Source: Puia dinghuensis
Lineage (GTDB): Bacteria > Bacteroidota > Bacteroidia > Chitinophagales > Chitinophagaceae
Direction of reading: 5' to 3'
Assembly: GCA_026225275.1 (NCBI GenBank)
Contig: JAMFSL010000107.1
Location: 1-54,967, forward strand
Length of the DNA: 54,967 bases
Positions 15,483-24,868 of the stretch are shown here, piece by piece (within the stretch, counting starts at the first letter, position 1; every line of letters begins with the position of its first letter). Both the position numbers and the translations under genes were made by a program. Under the pieces are notes generated by a model. It was not told the DNA's origin. It saw only the letters and a list, made by a program, of their open reading frames with translations, and made no database searches.

Positions 15483-16483
15483 ATACTCATTTTCTCCGTT
15501 GGCTGGTCTTGTTACCGGCCGTTTGCTGCCTGTTTGCCTGCGGGTCCCATGCTGCCACCGACAAGGGAGATGCCGCCGCTGGGAAAGACACCTCCACAGC
15601 GGCAGGCGTGAAAGATGCCGCAGGCGCAGCCGACGCCACCGATTCCGCCGGCGCCGGCACCCCGGTGACTGTTACGACGGTCAGCAACTCGGCACTCAAC
15701 GATTCCATCGAACTCAATGCCGTCTCCGCTTTCCTGCAAAAGAGTTATGTAAAGGCTAACGCCAACGGGTATATCCAATCTGCCGACGTCTATCCCGGTA
15801 AATATGTAGAGACTGGACAGGTGCTGTTCACGTTGAAGACCAAGGAAGCACAGAGCATCGGCAATACCATCCGACAATTAGATTCCACCCTGCAGTTCTC
15901 GGGTGTCAATACCATTCGCGCGGGGCAGCATGGTTATATCACCCAGCTCGATCACCAGTCCGGCGACTATGTGCAGGATGGGGAACAGCTGGCCGTCATC
16001 AGTGACCGCAATAGTTTTGTGTTCATGTTGAACCTTCCGTACGAATTGCGGCCTGCCCTAACAGGCAAAAAAAACGTCTCACTGATCCTGCCCGACGGCA
16101 CCCGGCTGGCCGGGTCAATCGGAGAGATTATGCCCAGCGTAGATTCTGCCTCCCAGACGCAGAACATCGTTATCAGGGTGAACACAAGCGCTGCCATTCC
16201 GGAGAACCTCATTGCCAAAGCGCGGATACTCAGGACCGCGAGACCTAGCGCCCAATCCCTGCCCAAATCCGCTCTCCTGACGGATGAAACAGAAAGCAAC
16301 TTCTGGGTCATGAAGTTGATCGACAGCACCACGGCCGTCAAAGTACCGGTAAAGAAAGGTATCGAGACATCGGATAGAGTGGAAGTCCTGTCGCCGGTCT
16401 TCCAACCCCAGGACAAAATTTTGGTGACCGGGAATTATGGATTGCCCGACACGGCAAAAGTGAAAGTAGGGGACAACAATTAA
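15479..16483 (+). CDS. RND efflux periplasmic adaptor lipoprotein (HlyD/AcrA family)
   Basis: The ATG at 15479 overlaps the tolC-like stop by four bases (ATGA); an upstream TTG is less likely. The 334-residue protein starts with a lipoprotein signal whose lipobox is LFAC with Cys at about residue 19. A low-complexity Ala/Asp/Thr linker follows (about residues 25-60). The adaptor core starts at TVTTVSNSALND with a lipoyl-like half (KANANGYIQSADVYPGKYVETGQ) and closes with DRVEVLSPVFQPQDKILVTG. It would link the RND pump to the TolC duct. Confidence 0.87.
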   Translation: MNTHFLRWLVLLPAVCCLFACGSHAATDKGDAAAGKDTSTAAGVKDAAGAADATDSAGAGTPVTVTTVSNSALNDSIELNAVSAFLQKSYVKANANGYIQSADVYPGKYVETGQVLFTLKTKEAQSIGNTIRQLDSTLQFSGVNTIRAGQHGYITQLDHQSGDYVQDGEQLAVISDRNSFVFMLNLPYELRPALTGKKNVSLILPDGTRLAGSIGEIMPSVDSASQTQNIVIRVNTSAAIPENLIAKARILRTARPSAQSLPKSALLTDETESNFWVMKLIDSTTAVKVPVKKGIETSDRVEVLSPVFQPQDKILVTGNYGLPDTAKVKVGDNN

Positions 16484-16487
16484 AGCA

Positions 16488-19400
16488 TTGGACTTGAAAA
16501 ACTTCTTCGTCAACTACAAGAATCCGCTGACAGTTACGCTCGTCATCATCCTCATGGGTGGCATGTTTGCCTACAGCAGGCTGCAGACCTCCCTGTTCCC
16601 TGAAATTACCTTTCCCAAGATCAAGGTCATTGCCGATGCCGGGCTTCAGCCGGTCAGCAAGATGATGGTCACTGTCACCAAGCCGCTGGAGAATGCCATC
16701 AAGCAGGTTCCCAACCTCCAATATGTCCGCAGCACCACCAGCCGCGGAAGCTGCGAGATATCGGCCTTCATGGATTGGGATGCCGATATCGATCTCAGTC
16801 AGCAACGGATAGAATCCCGGATCAATGAGATCAAAAATGATCTTCCGCCCGAGACGCAGATCACCGTCGAAAAGATGAACCCCGCCATTCTTCCGGTCAT
16901 GGGGTATACCCTGGAAAGTCATCAGCTGTCGCCCATCGAGCTGAAACAACTGGCCAATTATACGATAAAACCTTTTTTGTCGCAGGTCAGTGGAGTATCG
17001 GAAGTTCGCATCATCGGCGGCAAAACGAAAGAATACTGGGTCACCCTTGACGTGCAAAAGATGAGCACGCTGTCCATTACACCGGATATGCTGAGTTCCG
17101 CCATCGGCCAGACGGGTTTTATCAAGTCCAACGGCTACCTGTCCGACTTCCATTTTCTCTATCTCACGGTGACGGATGCTACCGTGCATACCAAAGAAGA
17201 TATCGGCAATATTGTCGTCCGCAATACCGGCAAACGGATCATTCTGCTGAAAGACCTGGCTGCGATAGACGTCAAAGAGGCCGTAGAGTACACGAAGATC
17301 AATGCAAACGGGAAAGAGGCTATCCTTATCGCCGTCATCAAGCAGCCCAACGCCAATCTGGTAGTGTTATCGAATGCTATGGAAAACAAGATCGACGAGC
17401 TGAAGAAGATCCTGCCCCGGGGGGTGACAATGGAGCCTTATTATATCCAGGCCGATTTTGTCAACACCTCTGTGAAGAGTGTCACCGACAGCCTTTGGAT
17501 CGGTCTGGCGCTGGCCATTTTCGTCGCCATCCTCTTCCTCCGGTCCCTGAAAGCCAGCGTTACTATCCTGATCACGATCCCGGTCACGCTATGTCTTACG
17601 CTGATCGTGTTATACGCCATCGGGTATACTTTCAATATCATGACGCTGGGGGCGATCGCGGCGGCTATCGGGCTCATCATCGACGATGCGATCGTGGTGG
17701 TGGAGCAGATTCACCGGACACATGAAGAGCATCCCGACGAGCCGTCCACTACGCTGGTGCAGCGCGCGATCCGTTATCTTTTTCCCGCCATGCTGGGATC
17801 TTCCATCAGCACGATCGTCATTTTCGTTCCTTTTATCCTGATGAGCGGCGTGGCAGGCGCTTATTTCAAAGTAATGACCAATACCATGATCATTACGCTC
17901 GTCTGCAGCTTTTTCGTCACCTGGATCGGACTACCCATTGTCTATCTGCTGTTGAGCCGGCGCCGGAAAACGCCCCGGAAGGTCAAACCCCATAATGTCA
18001 GGAACCAGCGCTGGGTCGCCTTCTTCATCCGCCGTCCCTGGCTGAGCGTTATGGTGGTGGCTGGTCTCGCCTGGCTGATCTGGTGGATCGTACCACAGCT
18101 GGAGACCGGGTTCCTTCCCGAGATGGATGAAGGCAGCATCGTACTGGATTATAACTCCCCGCCGGGCACTTCTCTGCAAGAGACGGACAGGATGCTGCAG
18201 GAGGTGGAAAAGATCATCGTTCAAACGCCCGAAGTAGCTGCGTATTCACGGCGCACCGGAACGGAAATGGGCTTCTTCATTACCGAGCCCAACAGGGGAG
18301 ACTATCTCATTCAGTTAAAGAAAGATCGCAATAAGGCCACCGATGATGTGATAGAAGACCTGCGCAAAAAGATCGAAGCCACGCAGCCCGCCTTGCGGAT
18401 AGACTTTGGCCAGGTCATCGGGGACATGCTGGGGGATCTGATGACCTCGGTGGAGCCTATTGAAATAAAAGTATTCGGCAACGATCAGGAAACGCTGAAG
18501 GGCTTATCCCGACAGGTAGCCGGTATCGTGGGTAAAATAGCCGGCACTGCCGACGTATTCGACGGCATTGTGATTACCGGGCCATCGGTCAGCATCGAAC
18601 CCAACTATGCGCGGCTGGCACAATTCGGGCTGACACCAGCCAACCTGCAATACCAGCTGCAGACTTCCCTGGAAGGTAATGTCGTCGGGAGCGTGCCGGA
18701 AAAGGAACAGATGACCGATATCCGGATGGTTGAGCCTGGTAACCGCGTACGCAGCGTGGAAGAGATCACGAATATGCAGGTTTTCCTACCCAACGGACAA
18801 TTAAAACCTATTACAGATCTGGCGACAGTAACCGTCAAGGTCGGCGACGCAGAGATCCAGCGGGAGAACCTGCAATCCATGGGCGTGATCACCGGCAGAT
18901 TGGAAGGACGGGATCTGGGTAGTGTGATCAAAGATATCCAGGCGCAGGTCGGATCAAAGATCGTATTGCCGCAGGGATATCACATAGAATATGGAGGAGC
19001 GTATGCCGACCAACAACAATCCTTTCATGAACTGCTGATCATCCTGGTCACTGCCAGCCTGCTGGTGTTTGGCGTCATCCTGTTCCTGTACCGGAGTTTT
19101 GCCGTGGCCCTGGTGATCCTGCTGGTGGCGGTATTAGGGATCTCCGGCAGTTACCTGGCGCTCTATCTTACCAAAACCCCGCTCAATGTCGGCAGCTATA
19201 CCGGGCTGATCATGATCGTCGGGATCATCGGCGAAAATGCCATTTTCACCTTCCTTCAATTCCGGGATTCCCTGGCGACCCTGTCCGTCGACGAAGCCAT
19301 CATTTATGCTATCTCGACGCGGCTGCGGCCCAAGCTCATGACGGCCCTGGGGGCGATCATCGCCTTACTGCCCCTGGCCCTGGGGATAGGAACGGGGGCA

Positions 19401-19532
19401 CAACTGCATCAGCCTCTGGCGATTGCCGTGATCGGCGGATTCGTCATCGCGCTGCCTCTGCTGCTGATCGTATTGCCGTCTCTTTTGAGATGGCTATACA
19501 AACGATCCGTTATACAGACAAGCGCTGAATAG
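16488..19532 (+). CDS. RND efflux transporter permease (AcrB/CzcA-like)
   Basis: The 1014-residue inner-membrane pump has twelve predicted helices and two large periplasmic loops. The helix-4 segment GAIAAAIGLIIDDAIVVVEQI carries the paired Asp of proton-translocating RND pumps, and the second half has the matching GLIMIVGIIGENAIF. The N-terminal region is the standard one (NYKNPLTVTLVIILMGG..SRLQTSLFPEI). No ATG is available near the start; TTG at 16488 is used, 4 bases after the adaptor stop. Substrate class (drug or metal) is unclear: no Met/His-rich metal site is obvious. It completes the TolC/adaptor/pump operon. Confidence 0.9.
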   Translation: MDLKNFFVNYKNPLTVTLVIILMGGMFAYSRLQTSLFPEITFPKIKVIADAGLQPVSKMMVTVTKPLENAIKQVPNLQYVRSTTSRGSCEISAFMDWDADIDLSQQRIESRINEIKNDLPPETQITVEKMNPAILPVMGYTLESHQLSPIELKQLANYTIKPFLSQVSGVSEVRIIGGKTKEYWVTLDVQKMSTLSITPDMLSSAIGQTGFIKSNGYLSDFHFLYLTVTDATVHTKEDIGNIVVRNTGKRIILLKDLAAIDVKEAVEYTKINANGKEAILIAVIKQPNANLVVLSNAMENKIDELKKILPRGVTMEPYYIQADFVNTSVKSVTDSLWIGLALAIFVAILFLRSLKASVTILITIPVTLCLTLIVLYAIGYTFNIMTLGAIAAAIGLIIDDAIVVVEQIHRTHEEHPDEPSTTLVQRAIRYLFPAMLGSSISTIVIFVPFILMSGVAGAYFKVMTNTMIITLVCSFFVTWIGLPIVYLLLSRRRKTPRKVKPHNVRNQRWVAFFIRRPWLSVMVVAGLAWLIWWIVPQLETGFLPEMDEGSIVLDYNSPPGTSLQETDRMLQEVEKIIVQTPEVAAYSRRTGTEMGFFITEPNRGDYLIQLKKDRNKATDDVIEDLRKKIEATQPALRIDFGQVIGDMLGDLMTSVEPIEIKVFGNDQETLKGLSRQVAGIVGKIAGTADVFDGIVITGPSVSIEPNYARLAQFGLTPANLQYQLQTSLEGNVVGSVPEKEQMTDIRMVEPGNRVRSVEEITNMQVFLPNGQLKPITDLATVTVKVGDAEIQRENLQSMGVITGRLEGRDLGSVIKDIQAQVGSKIVLPQGYHIEYGGAYADQQQSFHELLIILVTASLLVFGVILFLYRSFAVALVILLVAVLGISGSYLALYLTKTPLNVGSYTGLIMIVGIIGENAIFTFLQFRDSLATLSVDEAIIYAISTRLRPKLMTALGAIIALLPLALGIGTGAQLHQPLAIAVIGGFVIALPLLLIVLPSLLRWLYKRSVIQTSAE

Positions 19533-19607
19533 TCTATTCTCTTTATCTTCTGATTTTCGATTGACCGGCATCTGGTCTATGAGGGGAGTTTTCGTTATTT
19601 TGCAGCC

Positions 19608-20210
19608 ATGCAAGATGTCAGTATTCAGATCAGCATAGCCGGGGCGGCAGACGCTTCACTCATTGCCAGTATCAGCCGCCGTACCTTCTACGATACTTTT
19701 GCCCCTTACAATACGGCTGAGAACATGGAGCAGTTCCTGGGGGTACAGTTTACCCGGGAGCAGCTTATGGAGGAGGTGGGTGCTGAGCGAAATACGTTCC
19801 TGCTGGCTTGGCTAGATGAGAGCCCGTTCGAGAAGAGGACGCGTGAGGGTGCGGCCGATACTAGAAGCGACGGCTTTGTGCGGGAGGTTGGAGTGGTACC
19901 CGCGGGCTATGCCCGGCTGTATGACGGACAGGAACTGCCGCGCGAACTGGCAGGGACTTCCGCCATCGAAATTTCCCGGATCTATTGTGAACAGGAGTGG
20001 ATAGGTAAAGGAGTTGGCAAGGCGCTGATGGAGGCCTGCCTCGACGCCGGTCGTCGGAAGGGGAAAGAATGGATCTGGCTCTGTGTGTGGGAACACAATT
20101 TAAGGGCGATCAAGTTTTATGAAAAAATAGGCTTTGAGCGTTTCGGGCAGGTCGTTTTTATATTGGGTCAGGATCTTCAAAATGACTGGTGCATGAAAAA
20201 AAAGCTTTGA
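19608..20210 (+). CDS. GNAT family N-acetyltransferase
   Basis: The 200-residue protein has a GNAT fold: an N-terminal strand IQISIAGAADASLIASISRRTF, a beta4-beta5 region with AIEISRIYCEQEWIGKGVGKAL holding the acetyl-CoA loop (Q/RxxGxG/A type: EWIGKGVGKA), and the end WEHNLRAIKFYEKIGFERFG. The substrate is not predictable. A near-match -7 box, TTATTTTG, ends 5 bases before the ATG. A strand-rich insert with Arg/Asp residues lies near 75-100. Confidence 0.85.
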   Translation: MQDVSIQISIAGAADASLIASISRRTFYDTFAPYNTAENMEQFLGVQFTREQLMEEVGAERNTFLLAWLDESPFEKRTREGAADTRSDGFVREVGVVPAGYARLYDGQELPRELAGTSAIEISRIYCEQEWIGKGVGKALMEACLDAGRRKGKEWIWLCVWEHNLRAIKFYEKIGFERFGQVVFILGQDLQNDWCMKKKL

Positions 20211-20233
20211 CGACCTCCGAAAACAATCCGCAT

Positions 20234-21478
20234 ATGTTGTTACGACTATTTTTCTCTGTTTTGATCCTGGCATCTGCATGGGAAGCATTTGCCCAGGGAA
20301 CCACCGCCGCCCAGGCAGACTCGTTGTTGCTTTATTCCTACCTTGTTCATCCAAAGGTGCCTTATATGCCCTATATCACCCTCCGGCAGGGGCTGGGGAA
20401 TTCCTTTACGCGGTTTGCCAGCCATAGGACAGCCACCGTCGCCTTTTTCGGCGGTTCCATCACCTATAATCCCGGTTGGAGAAACAAGACGATGGGGTGG
20501 TTACAGGAACGCTTTCCGGGTACCGCGTTCCATTTTATCGCTGCCGGCATTCCTTCGCTGGGAAGTCCTGCGCATGCCTTTCGCCTGCAGCAGGACGTGC
20601 TGGACTCCGGTAAGATAGACCTGTTGTTCGTCGAGGCCGCAGTCAATGACCGGGGCAACGGCACCGACAGCCTGACCCAGCTTCGATCGCTGGAAGGCAT
20701 CGTACGGCATGCGCTGAATAGTAATCCTTCCATGGATATCATCCTGATGTCCTTCGCCGATTCCCTAAAGAACGATGATTACGACCGTGGGCGAACACCT
20801 CCGGAGGTCGACAATCATGAGCAGGTGGCGGAAAGGTACCGCCTGCCTTCCATCAACCTGGCAAAGGAAGTACATGATAAGATCCGGCAGGGCGAGTTCA
20901 GCTGGACGCGGGACTTCAAAAACCTTCATCCTTCGCCTTTTGGCCAGGAACTCTATTTCGCTACGATCAGGAAATTGCTGGAGACCTCTTATCCTTATGA
21001 TTCGGCGCCGGCGCCCGGGAGACCTGCGCCATTGCCTTCCCCCCTCGATGGTTCGAACTTCGATAGCGGACGGTATTTCCCGCCGGATGCAGCCACGGGC
21101 AGTGACTGGATGGTGGACAAGGACTGGAATCCGGCCGACGGGCTCCCCATACAAAAGAGGTTTACCCATGTGCCCGTTCTGCAGGCGACGAGACCTGGCG
21201 ACACCCTTACGTTGAATTTCACCGGTACTGCTGTGGGGATTGCCGTCGATGGCGGACCGGACGCGGGGACCATCACCTGGTCTGTCGATGGGTCCGCGCC
21301 GCGGGCGGTGGACCTTTTCACACCCTGGAGTGCGGCAAGACATCTACCCTGGTACCTGGTGTTGGGACAGGGGCTCGAGGACAAACGCCATGTTTTAATT
21401 TTGAAAATCGAGGAGAAGGGAAATCCCGGGAGTAAAGGTTCGGCCTGCAGGATCTATCATTTCCTGGTCAATCAGTAG
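20234..21478 (+). CDS. Secreted SGNH/GDSL-family hydrolase
   Basis: The start is placed at MLLRLFFSVLIL (20234), which yields a signal peptide ending near WEAFAQ; the longer frame from 20189 overlaps the GNAT gene. The 414-residue product has SGNH blocks: block I FFGGSITYNPG with the nucleophilic Ser, block II AAGIPSLGS, block III EAAVNDRGN, and block V KNLHPSPFGQ with Asp/His-type catalytic residues. A C-terminal beta-sandwich (about residues 275-414) follows, as in exported carbohydrate esterases. It likely deacetylates or de-esterifies a glycan outside the cytoplasm. Confidence 0.82.
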   Translation: MLLRLFFSVLILASAWEAFAQGTTAAQADSLLLYSYLVHPKVPYMPYITLRQGLGNSFTRFASHRTATVAFFGGSITYNPGWRNKTMGWLQERFPGTAFHFIAAGIPSLGSPAHAFRLQQDVLDSGKIDLLFVEAAVNDRGNGTDSLTQLRSLEGIVRHALNSNPSMDIILMSFADSLKNDDYDRGRTPPEVDNHEQVAERYRLPSINLAKEVHDKIRQGEFSWTRDFKNLHPSPFGQELYFATIRKLLETSYPYDSAPAPGRPAPLPSPLDGSNFDSGRYFPPDAATGSDWMVDKDWNPADGLPIQKRFTHVPVLQATRPGDTLTLNFTGTAVGIAVDGGPDAGTITWSVDGSAPRAVDLFTPWSAARHLPWYLVLGQGLEDKRHVLILKIEEKGNPGSKGSACRIYHFLVNQ

Positions 21479-21495
21479 AGAGTGTCCGGCGTCTC

Positions 21496-22119
21496 TCAGT
21501 CAAGCGCGGCGACCATCTCTTGCAGGCGCAACTTGTTCTCCGGCCATTCGTCATCCAGCATGCTGAAAATAACGGTATCCGTTGGACTACCGTCATTACG
21601 CAGCGAAAACCTTCGCAGAACGCCCTCCTTCACTCCACCGATCTTCTCCACCGCCTTTTGCGACCGCAAATTCTGACTGGCGACCTTGAAGTCCACCCGG
21701 ATAAAGCCAAGAGTGTCGAAAATATATTGTAGCAGCAACAGCTTGCATTCCTTGTTGTGGGCCTTGCCCCAGACGGCGGGGACATACCAAGTATGGCCAA
21801 TCGTCGCCTTTTTCACCTTGCGATCTATATCATAGACGCGGGTCATACCGATAACCTCGCCATCCGTGGCGACGATCGCAAAGGCCTGATCGCCTTTGGA
21901 GGCAAATGACAAAGCCTGATCGAAATAATCGTCGAATTGCCGGTCGTAGGTCTCCGTGATGAGCAGGGTTTTCGTGAATTCCAAAATCCTTTCATCCCGG
22001 GCCGGTGGTCTGAGAAGCTCTCGGTGTTGTTCCTTTAAGAATTCCAGGTAAACGTGCCGGCCTCTGAGCAGACCCAGATCGCCGCCTTCAATGAAAGAGG
22101 TAATATTTGCAGCAGCCAT
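21496..22119 (-). CDS. GNAT family N-acetyltransferase (RimJ/RimL-like)
   Basis: The 207-residue protein follows the RimJ/RimL pattern: GLLRGRHVYLEFLKEQHREL at the start, the core QAFAIVATDGEVIGMTRVYDID, the HTWYVPAVWGKAHNKECKLLLL acetyl-CoA region, and LGFIRVDFKVASQNLRSQKAVEKIGG with the Asn typical of this branch. The product could modify a ribosomal protein, another protein N-terminus or a small molecule. The gene is convergent with the SGNH hydrolase and has a TATATTTG promoter box upstream. Confidence 0.85.
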   Translation of the reverse strand: MAAANITSFIEGGDLGLLRGRHVYLEFLKEQHRELLRPPARDERILEFTKTLLITETYDRQFDDYFDQALSFASKGDQAFAIVATDGEVIGMTRVYDIDRKVKKATIGHTWYVPAVWGKAHNKECKLLLLQYIFDTLGFIRVDFKVASQNLRSQKAVEKIGGVKEGVLRRFSLRNDGSPTDTVIFSMLDDEWPENKLRLQEMVAALD

Positions 22120-22139
22120 AAAATGGTTATTGAGTGCCG

Positions 22140-22147
22140 CAAATATA
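22140..22147 (-). promoter_or_regulatory. Bacteroidota -7 box for the RimJ-like acetyltransferase
   Basis: The minus strand reads TATATTTG, an exact TAnnTTTG match that ends 20 bases before the ATG at 22119. Confidence 0.55.
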
Positions 22148-22154
22148 CGTGGCT

Positions 22155-22802
22155 TTACATCACCAGTATCTTACCCGATGTAACCAGTGGCTGATGCTCA
22201 CCCGAGATCCGGTAAAAATAAATTCCTACAGGCCATCCGGTCGTATTGATCGTAAAGGAAGAGCTATTGACAGAATAGGCCTTGATCAGCTGACCGTTAG
22301 CAGTAAAGAAATTGATCTGAAGCAGCTGATCCGTATAGGGATCCAGCCGCAAGGTGCTGCCCATGTGAACCACGGAGGGTTCCAACACCGGCGTTTTGGC
22401 GGTGTTGACATCGACCCTGACGGCGGGTGAAAATTCCGACACTCCATCAGTGTTCACTGTTACCAACCGGTAGTAATTAACCGGCGATATCGGGTAGGGG
22501 TCTGCGTCCTGGTATGAACTATCCATATCGATCCCGCCTTTCGATACGACCTGGTGAAGGGGATCGAAGTGTAAGCTATCGGCGGAATGCTCGATCACAT
22601 AATGGTCGACTTCTTTTTCATTCCCCGTTCCCCATCGCATGATGACAATATTATTTTCGGCGTAAGCAATGAAGGCGGAATGGTCGGCCGTGCTGAGAAT
22701 GACAGGGCTGTTGTTATCGTTATTAGCGAACGATTGGCCGAAGGTCTGAGCCGCAGCCAGCAGGCTGCAGGAGATCAGGGCGGGAAAAATTAACTTTTTC
22801 AT
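22155..22802 (-). CDS. Secreted protein with type IX secretion (Por) C-terminal signal
   Basis: The start MKKLIFPALISCSLL (22802) gives a clear signal peptide and a 215-residue product; a longer frame begins 11 codons upstream without support. The middle (VIMRWGTGNEKEVDHYVIEHSADSLHF and YYRLVTVNTDGVSEFSP) is a fibronectin-III-like module of the type common before T9SS signals. The end has the Por sorting pattern: INFFTANGQLIKAY, WPVGIYFYRIS and SGKILVM. The protein is probably exported through the outer membrane and anchored or released. The stop is just 35 bases from the GNAT start, but both genes read the same strand. Confidence 0.82.
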   Translation of the reverse strand: MKKLIFPALISCSLLAAAQTFGQSFANNDNNSPVILSTADHSAFIAYAENNIVIMRWGTGNEKEVDHYVIEHSADSLHFDPLHQVVSKGGIDMDSSYQDADPYPISPVNYYRLVTVNTDGVSEFSPAVRVDVNTAKTPVLEPSVVHMGSTLRLDPYTDQLLQINFFTANGQLIKAYSVNSSSFTINTTGWPVGIYFYRISGEHQPLVTSGKILVM

Positions 22803-22946
22803 CTTACCTGATTTAATATACAGGTGGGAGTGCAAATGGGATGCCCAGATGTAAGTTGATGATTAACAGTACATTAAAATGAAATTAATGGGGTGAAGAC
22901 CCCACAACGGGCATCAATCTGCCGCATGAGAACCAACGTTTGAGAC

Positions 22947-23660
22947 TTATCGCTTGAGCAATTTGCTGTTGACGATCTTCTCCATGATCTCTTCTTTCTG
23001 GTATTTGCTGATGGGCACCTGGTACTGATCGATATGCAGGATATTGCCCTCGATCGAATCGATCTTACCGATAGCGATGAGATAGGATTTATGCGGCTGA
23101 ATGAAGGAGGTGGCCGGCAGTTTTTCCTGCAGCATTTTTAAGGTCAGGTGCGTGATGATCTTTTTTCCCGGCAGGTAGATGGCCACATAGTTTTCCATGG
23201 CTTCGGCAAAAAGAATATCGGCGAAAGGGATCTTCTCCAGTTTGGAATCGGCTTTGACGAAGATATGGTCTTCGGCTACGCCGGGCGATTGTTGCCCGCG
23301 GAAATAGTCGAATGCCTTATTGGCTGCTCTTAAAAAACGTTCGAAGGGGATCGGCTTGAGCAGGTAGTCCAGCACTTCCAATTCGAATCCCTGCAAGGCG
23401 TACTTTTCATAGGCGGTGGTAAAAATGACCTTGGGTGCGCCGGGAAAATGCTTCAGGAAATCGATGCCTGTCATATAGGGCATTTCGATGTCGAGGAAAA
23501 GAAGGTCTACCGGTTCTCTTTTCAGCAGGGAATTCAGCTCAACCGCATTTTCGCAGACTCCTTTCAGGTCGAGAAAGTCGATCTGGTTGACATAGCCTTG
23601 CAGTCCCTTGCGGGCAAAGGGCTCGTCGTCGGTGATGATACATTTTATTTTTGCCTGCAT
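22947..23660 (-). CDS. LytTR-family response regulator
   Basis: The 237-residue protein has an N-terminal receiver (acidic TDDEP, phosphoacceptor Asp in LLFLDIEMP, Lys in YLLKP) and a C-terminal LytTR DNA-binding domain (FVKADSKLEKIPFADILFAEAMENYVAIY..SFIQPHKSYLI). It starts 2 bases after the stop of the LytS-like kinase, its evident partner. LytTR regulators bind paired direct repeats, but the target here is unknown. Confidence 0.92.
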   Translation of the reverse strand: MQAKIKCIITDDEPFARKGLQGYVNQIDFLDLKGVCENAVELNSLLKREPVDLLFLDIEMPYMTGIDFLKHFPGAPKVIFTTAYEKYALQGFELEVLDYLLKPIPFERFLRAANKAFDYFRGQQSPGVAEDHIFVKADSKLEKIPFADILFAEAMENYVAIYLPGKKIITHLTLKMLQEKLPATSFIQPHKSYLIAIGKIDSIEGNILHIDQYQVPISKYQKEEIMEKIVNSKLLKR

Positions 23661-23662
23661 GA

Positions 23663-24724
23663 TTATTGATTATGTTCCCGAAACTCCGGCGATTTATATT
23701 GTAGCGTCAGCACGGCAACAAAAGTATTTTCTTTTTTCTCCGCCGTTAAAGTATGTTTGTCCGGGTACAAGAGTTCGAGCCGTCTTTGGAGGTTTTCAAG
23801 GCCGATCCCCCTCTCATTATTCACTTTTTTGATAGGGATGTCCTTAGGGACACCATTCTCCACCTCCAGCCTGATCGTGGAGTCCTGCAGGCTGGCGGCA
23901 ATGCTGATGTGATAGTCGCCGCCGACATACTTGAAAGCATTCTCCACCAGCGGAAGGAATAGCAGCGGGTATACCTGCTGACCGTCCAGGCCGGGATCGA
24001 AATGAACAGTCAGCCTTAATCTTTCCGATGACCTTGTCTGCTGTAGCTGGATGAAGTTGGCCAGGTAGCGGATCTCCTGGCTCACCGATACCGTCTGCTG
24101 CTGGTCATACAGCTGATAACGCAGGAGCTCGGAGAATTTCTCAACACTCTGTTTGGCGCCAAGCACGTCTTCGTCCATTTGAAAATAGATCGTATTCAGC
24201 GCGTTGAACAGGAAATGCGGATGGTACTGAGCCTTGAGAAATTTAAGTTCCGTTTGCAATTGATCGTTACGGACCTTTTCGACCAGCACCTTCTGCTCGA
24301 TATAGGCTTTAATAAAGCTGTTGCCGCGGAGGATGGCGTAATGCAGCAGCATGAATAGTGATATCAGCACATTGGTGATCACGAGGTCGTCGATACCGAT
24401 CGGGTAGTCATCTGCGGCGATATGGATCAGAACGCTGGCCACCGTACCCAGGGTTAAGGCTGTCAACAGTATCTGGCCGAATTCTATGAAGATGGTCCGG
24501 CCCTGTTGCCGACCTGTCTTGCTGCTGAACTTGCGTACGAAATACGGCGGTAACCGAGTCAGCAAATAAGAAAACAATATAACGCCGCCGATCTCGGCCG
24601 CATTCTGCCTGAAAGCCCGGTGCCAGAATTTGTATTCGTTCGTCAGATCCGATACCAATCGAATAATGGTATAAAAGAACAACCCGTACAGCGGCGGGAA
24701 GAGATATTTCCGGAAAAATTTCAT
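23663..24724 (-). CDS. LytS/YehU-type membrane histidine kinase
   Basis: The 353-residue kinase has four membrane helices in its first 160 residues and then a HisKA_7TM/His_kinase (PF06580) domain: KAQYHPHFLFNALNTIYF carries the phosphorylatable His, FLPLVENAFKYVGG is the N box, and NERGIGLENLQRRLELLYP is the G region. It forms a two-gene unit with the LytTR regulator. A TTTG-N18-TAACTTTC promoter candidate lies upstream. Confidence 0.92.
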   Translation of the reverse strand: MKFFRKYLFPPLYGLFFYTIIRLVSDLTNEYKFWHRAFRQNAAEIGGVILFSYLLTRLPPYFVRKFSSKTGRQQGRTIFIEFGQILLTALTLGTVASVLIHIAADDYPIGIDDLVITNVLISLFMLLHYAILRGNSFIKAYIEQKVLVEKVRNDQLQTELKFLKAQYHPHFLFNALNTIYFQMDEDVLGAKQSVEKFSELLRYQLYDQQQTVSVSQEIRYLANFIQLQQTRSSERLRLTVHFDPGLDGQQVYPLLFLPLVENAFKYVGGDYHISIAASLQDSTIRLEVENGVPKDIPIKKVNNERGIGLENLQRRLELLYPDKHTLTAEKKENTFVAVLTLQYKSPEFREHNQ

Positions 24725-24741
24725 TTGTCACGGTTAGAGGG

Positions 24742-24771
24742 GAAAGTTACGATATCGGCCGGGGGGACAAA
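24742..24771 (-). promoter_or_regulatory. Candidate promoter of the LytS/LytTR pair
   Basis: On the minus strand TTTG (24771-24768) and TAACTTTC (24749-24742) are separated by 18 bases, the spacing of Bacteroidota promoters; only the last base of the -7 box deviates. The box ends 17 bases before the ATG. Confidence 0.5.
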
Positions 24772-24841
24772 ATTTTGTTGACGTCCGGACAGTTGGCGGA
24801 GATCAATGGACACCTGGAGGAAGTGAAGGTGAGACAGGAAA

Positions 24842-24863
24842 AGTGTGGAAAAAAATCCACACT
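24842..24863 (-). terminator. Intrinsic terminator after the lone receiver gene
   Basis: AGTGTGGA (24842-24849) and TCCACACT (24856-24863) form a perfect 8-bp stem with a 6-base loop. It begins about 5 bases after the minus-strand stop at 24869, and T residues follow on that strand. A T-run also flanks it on the plus strand, so it could act both ways. Confidence 0.65.
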
Positions 24864-24868
24864 TTTTT

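Noticed and set aside
16338-17189. 283-codon open frame on the minus strand
   Set aside because: It is antisense to the adaptor and RND pump genes.
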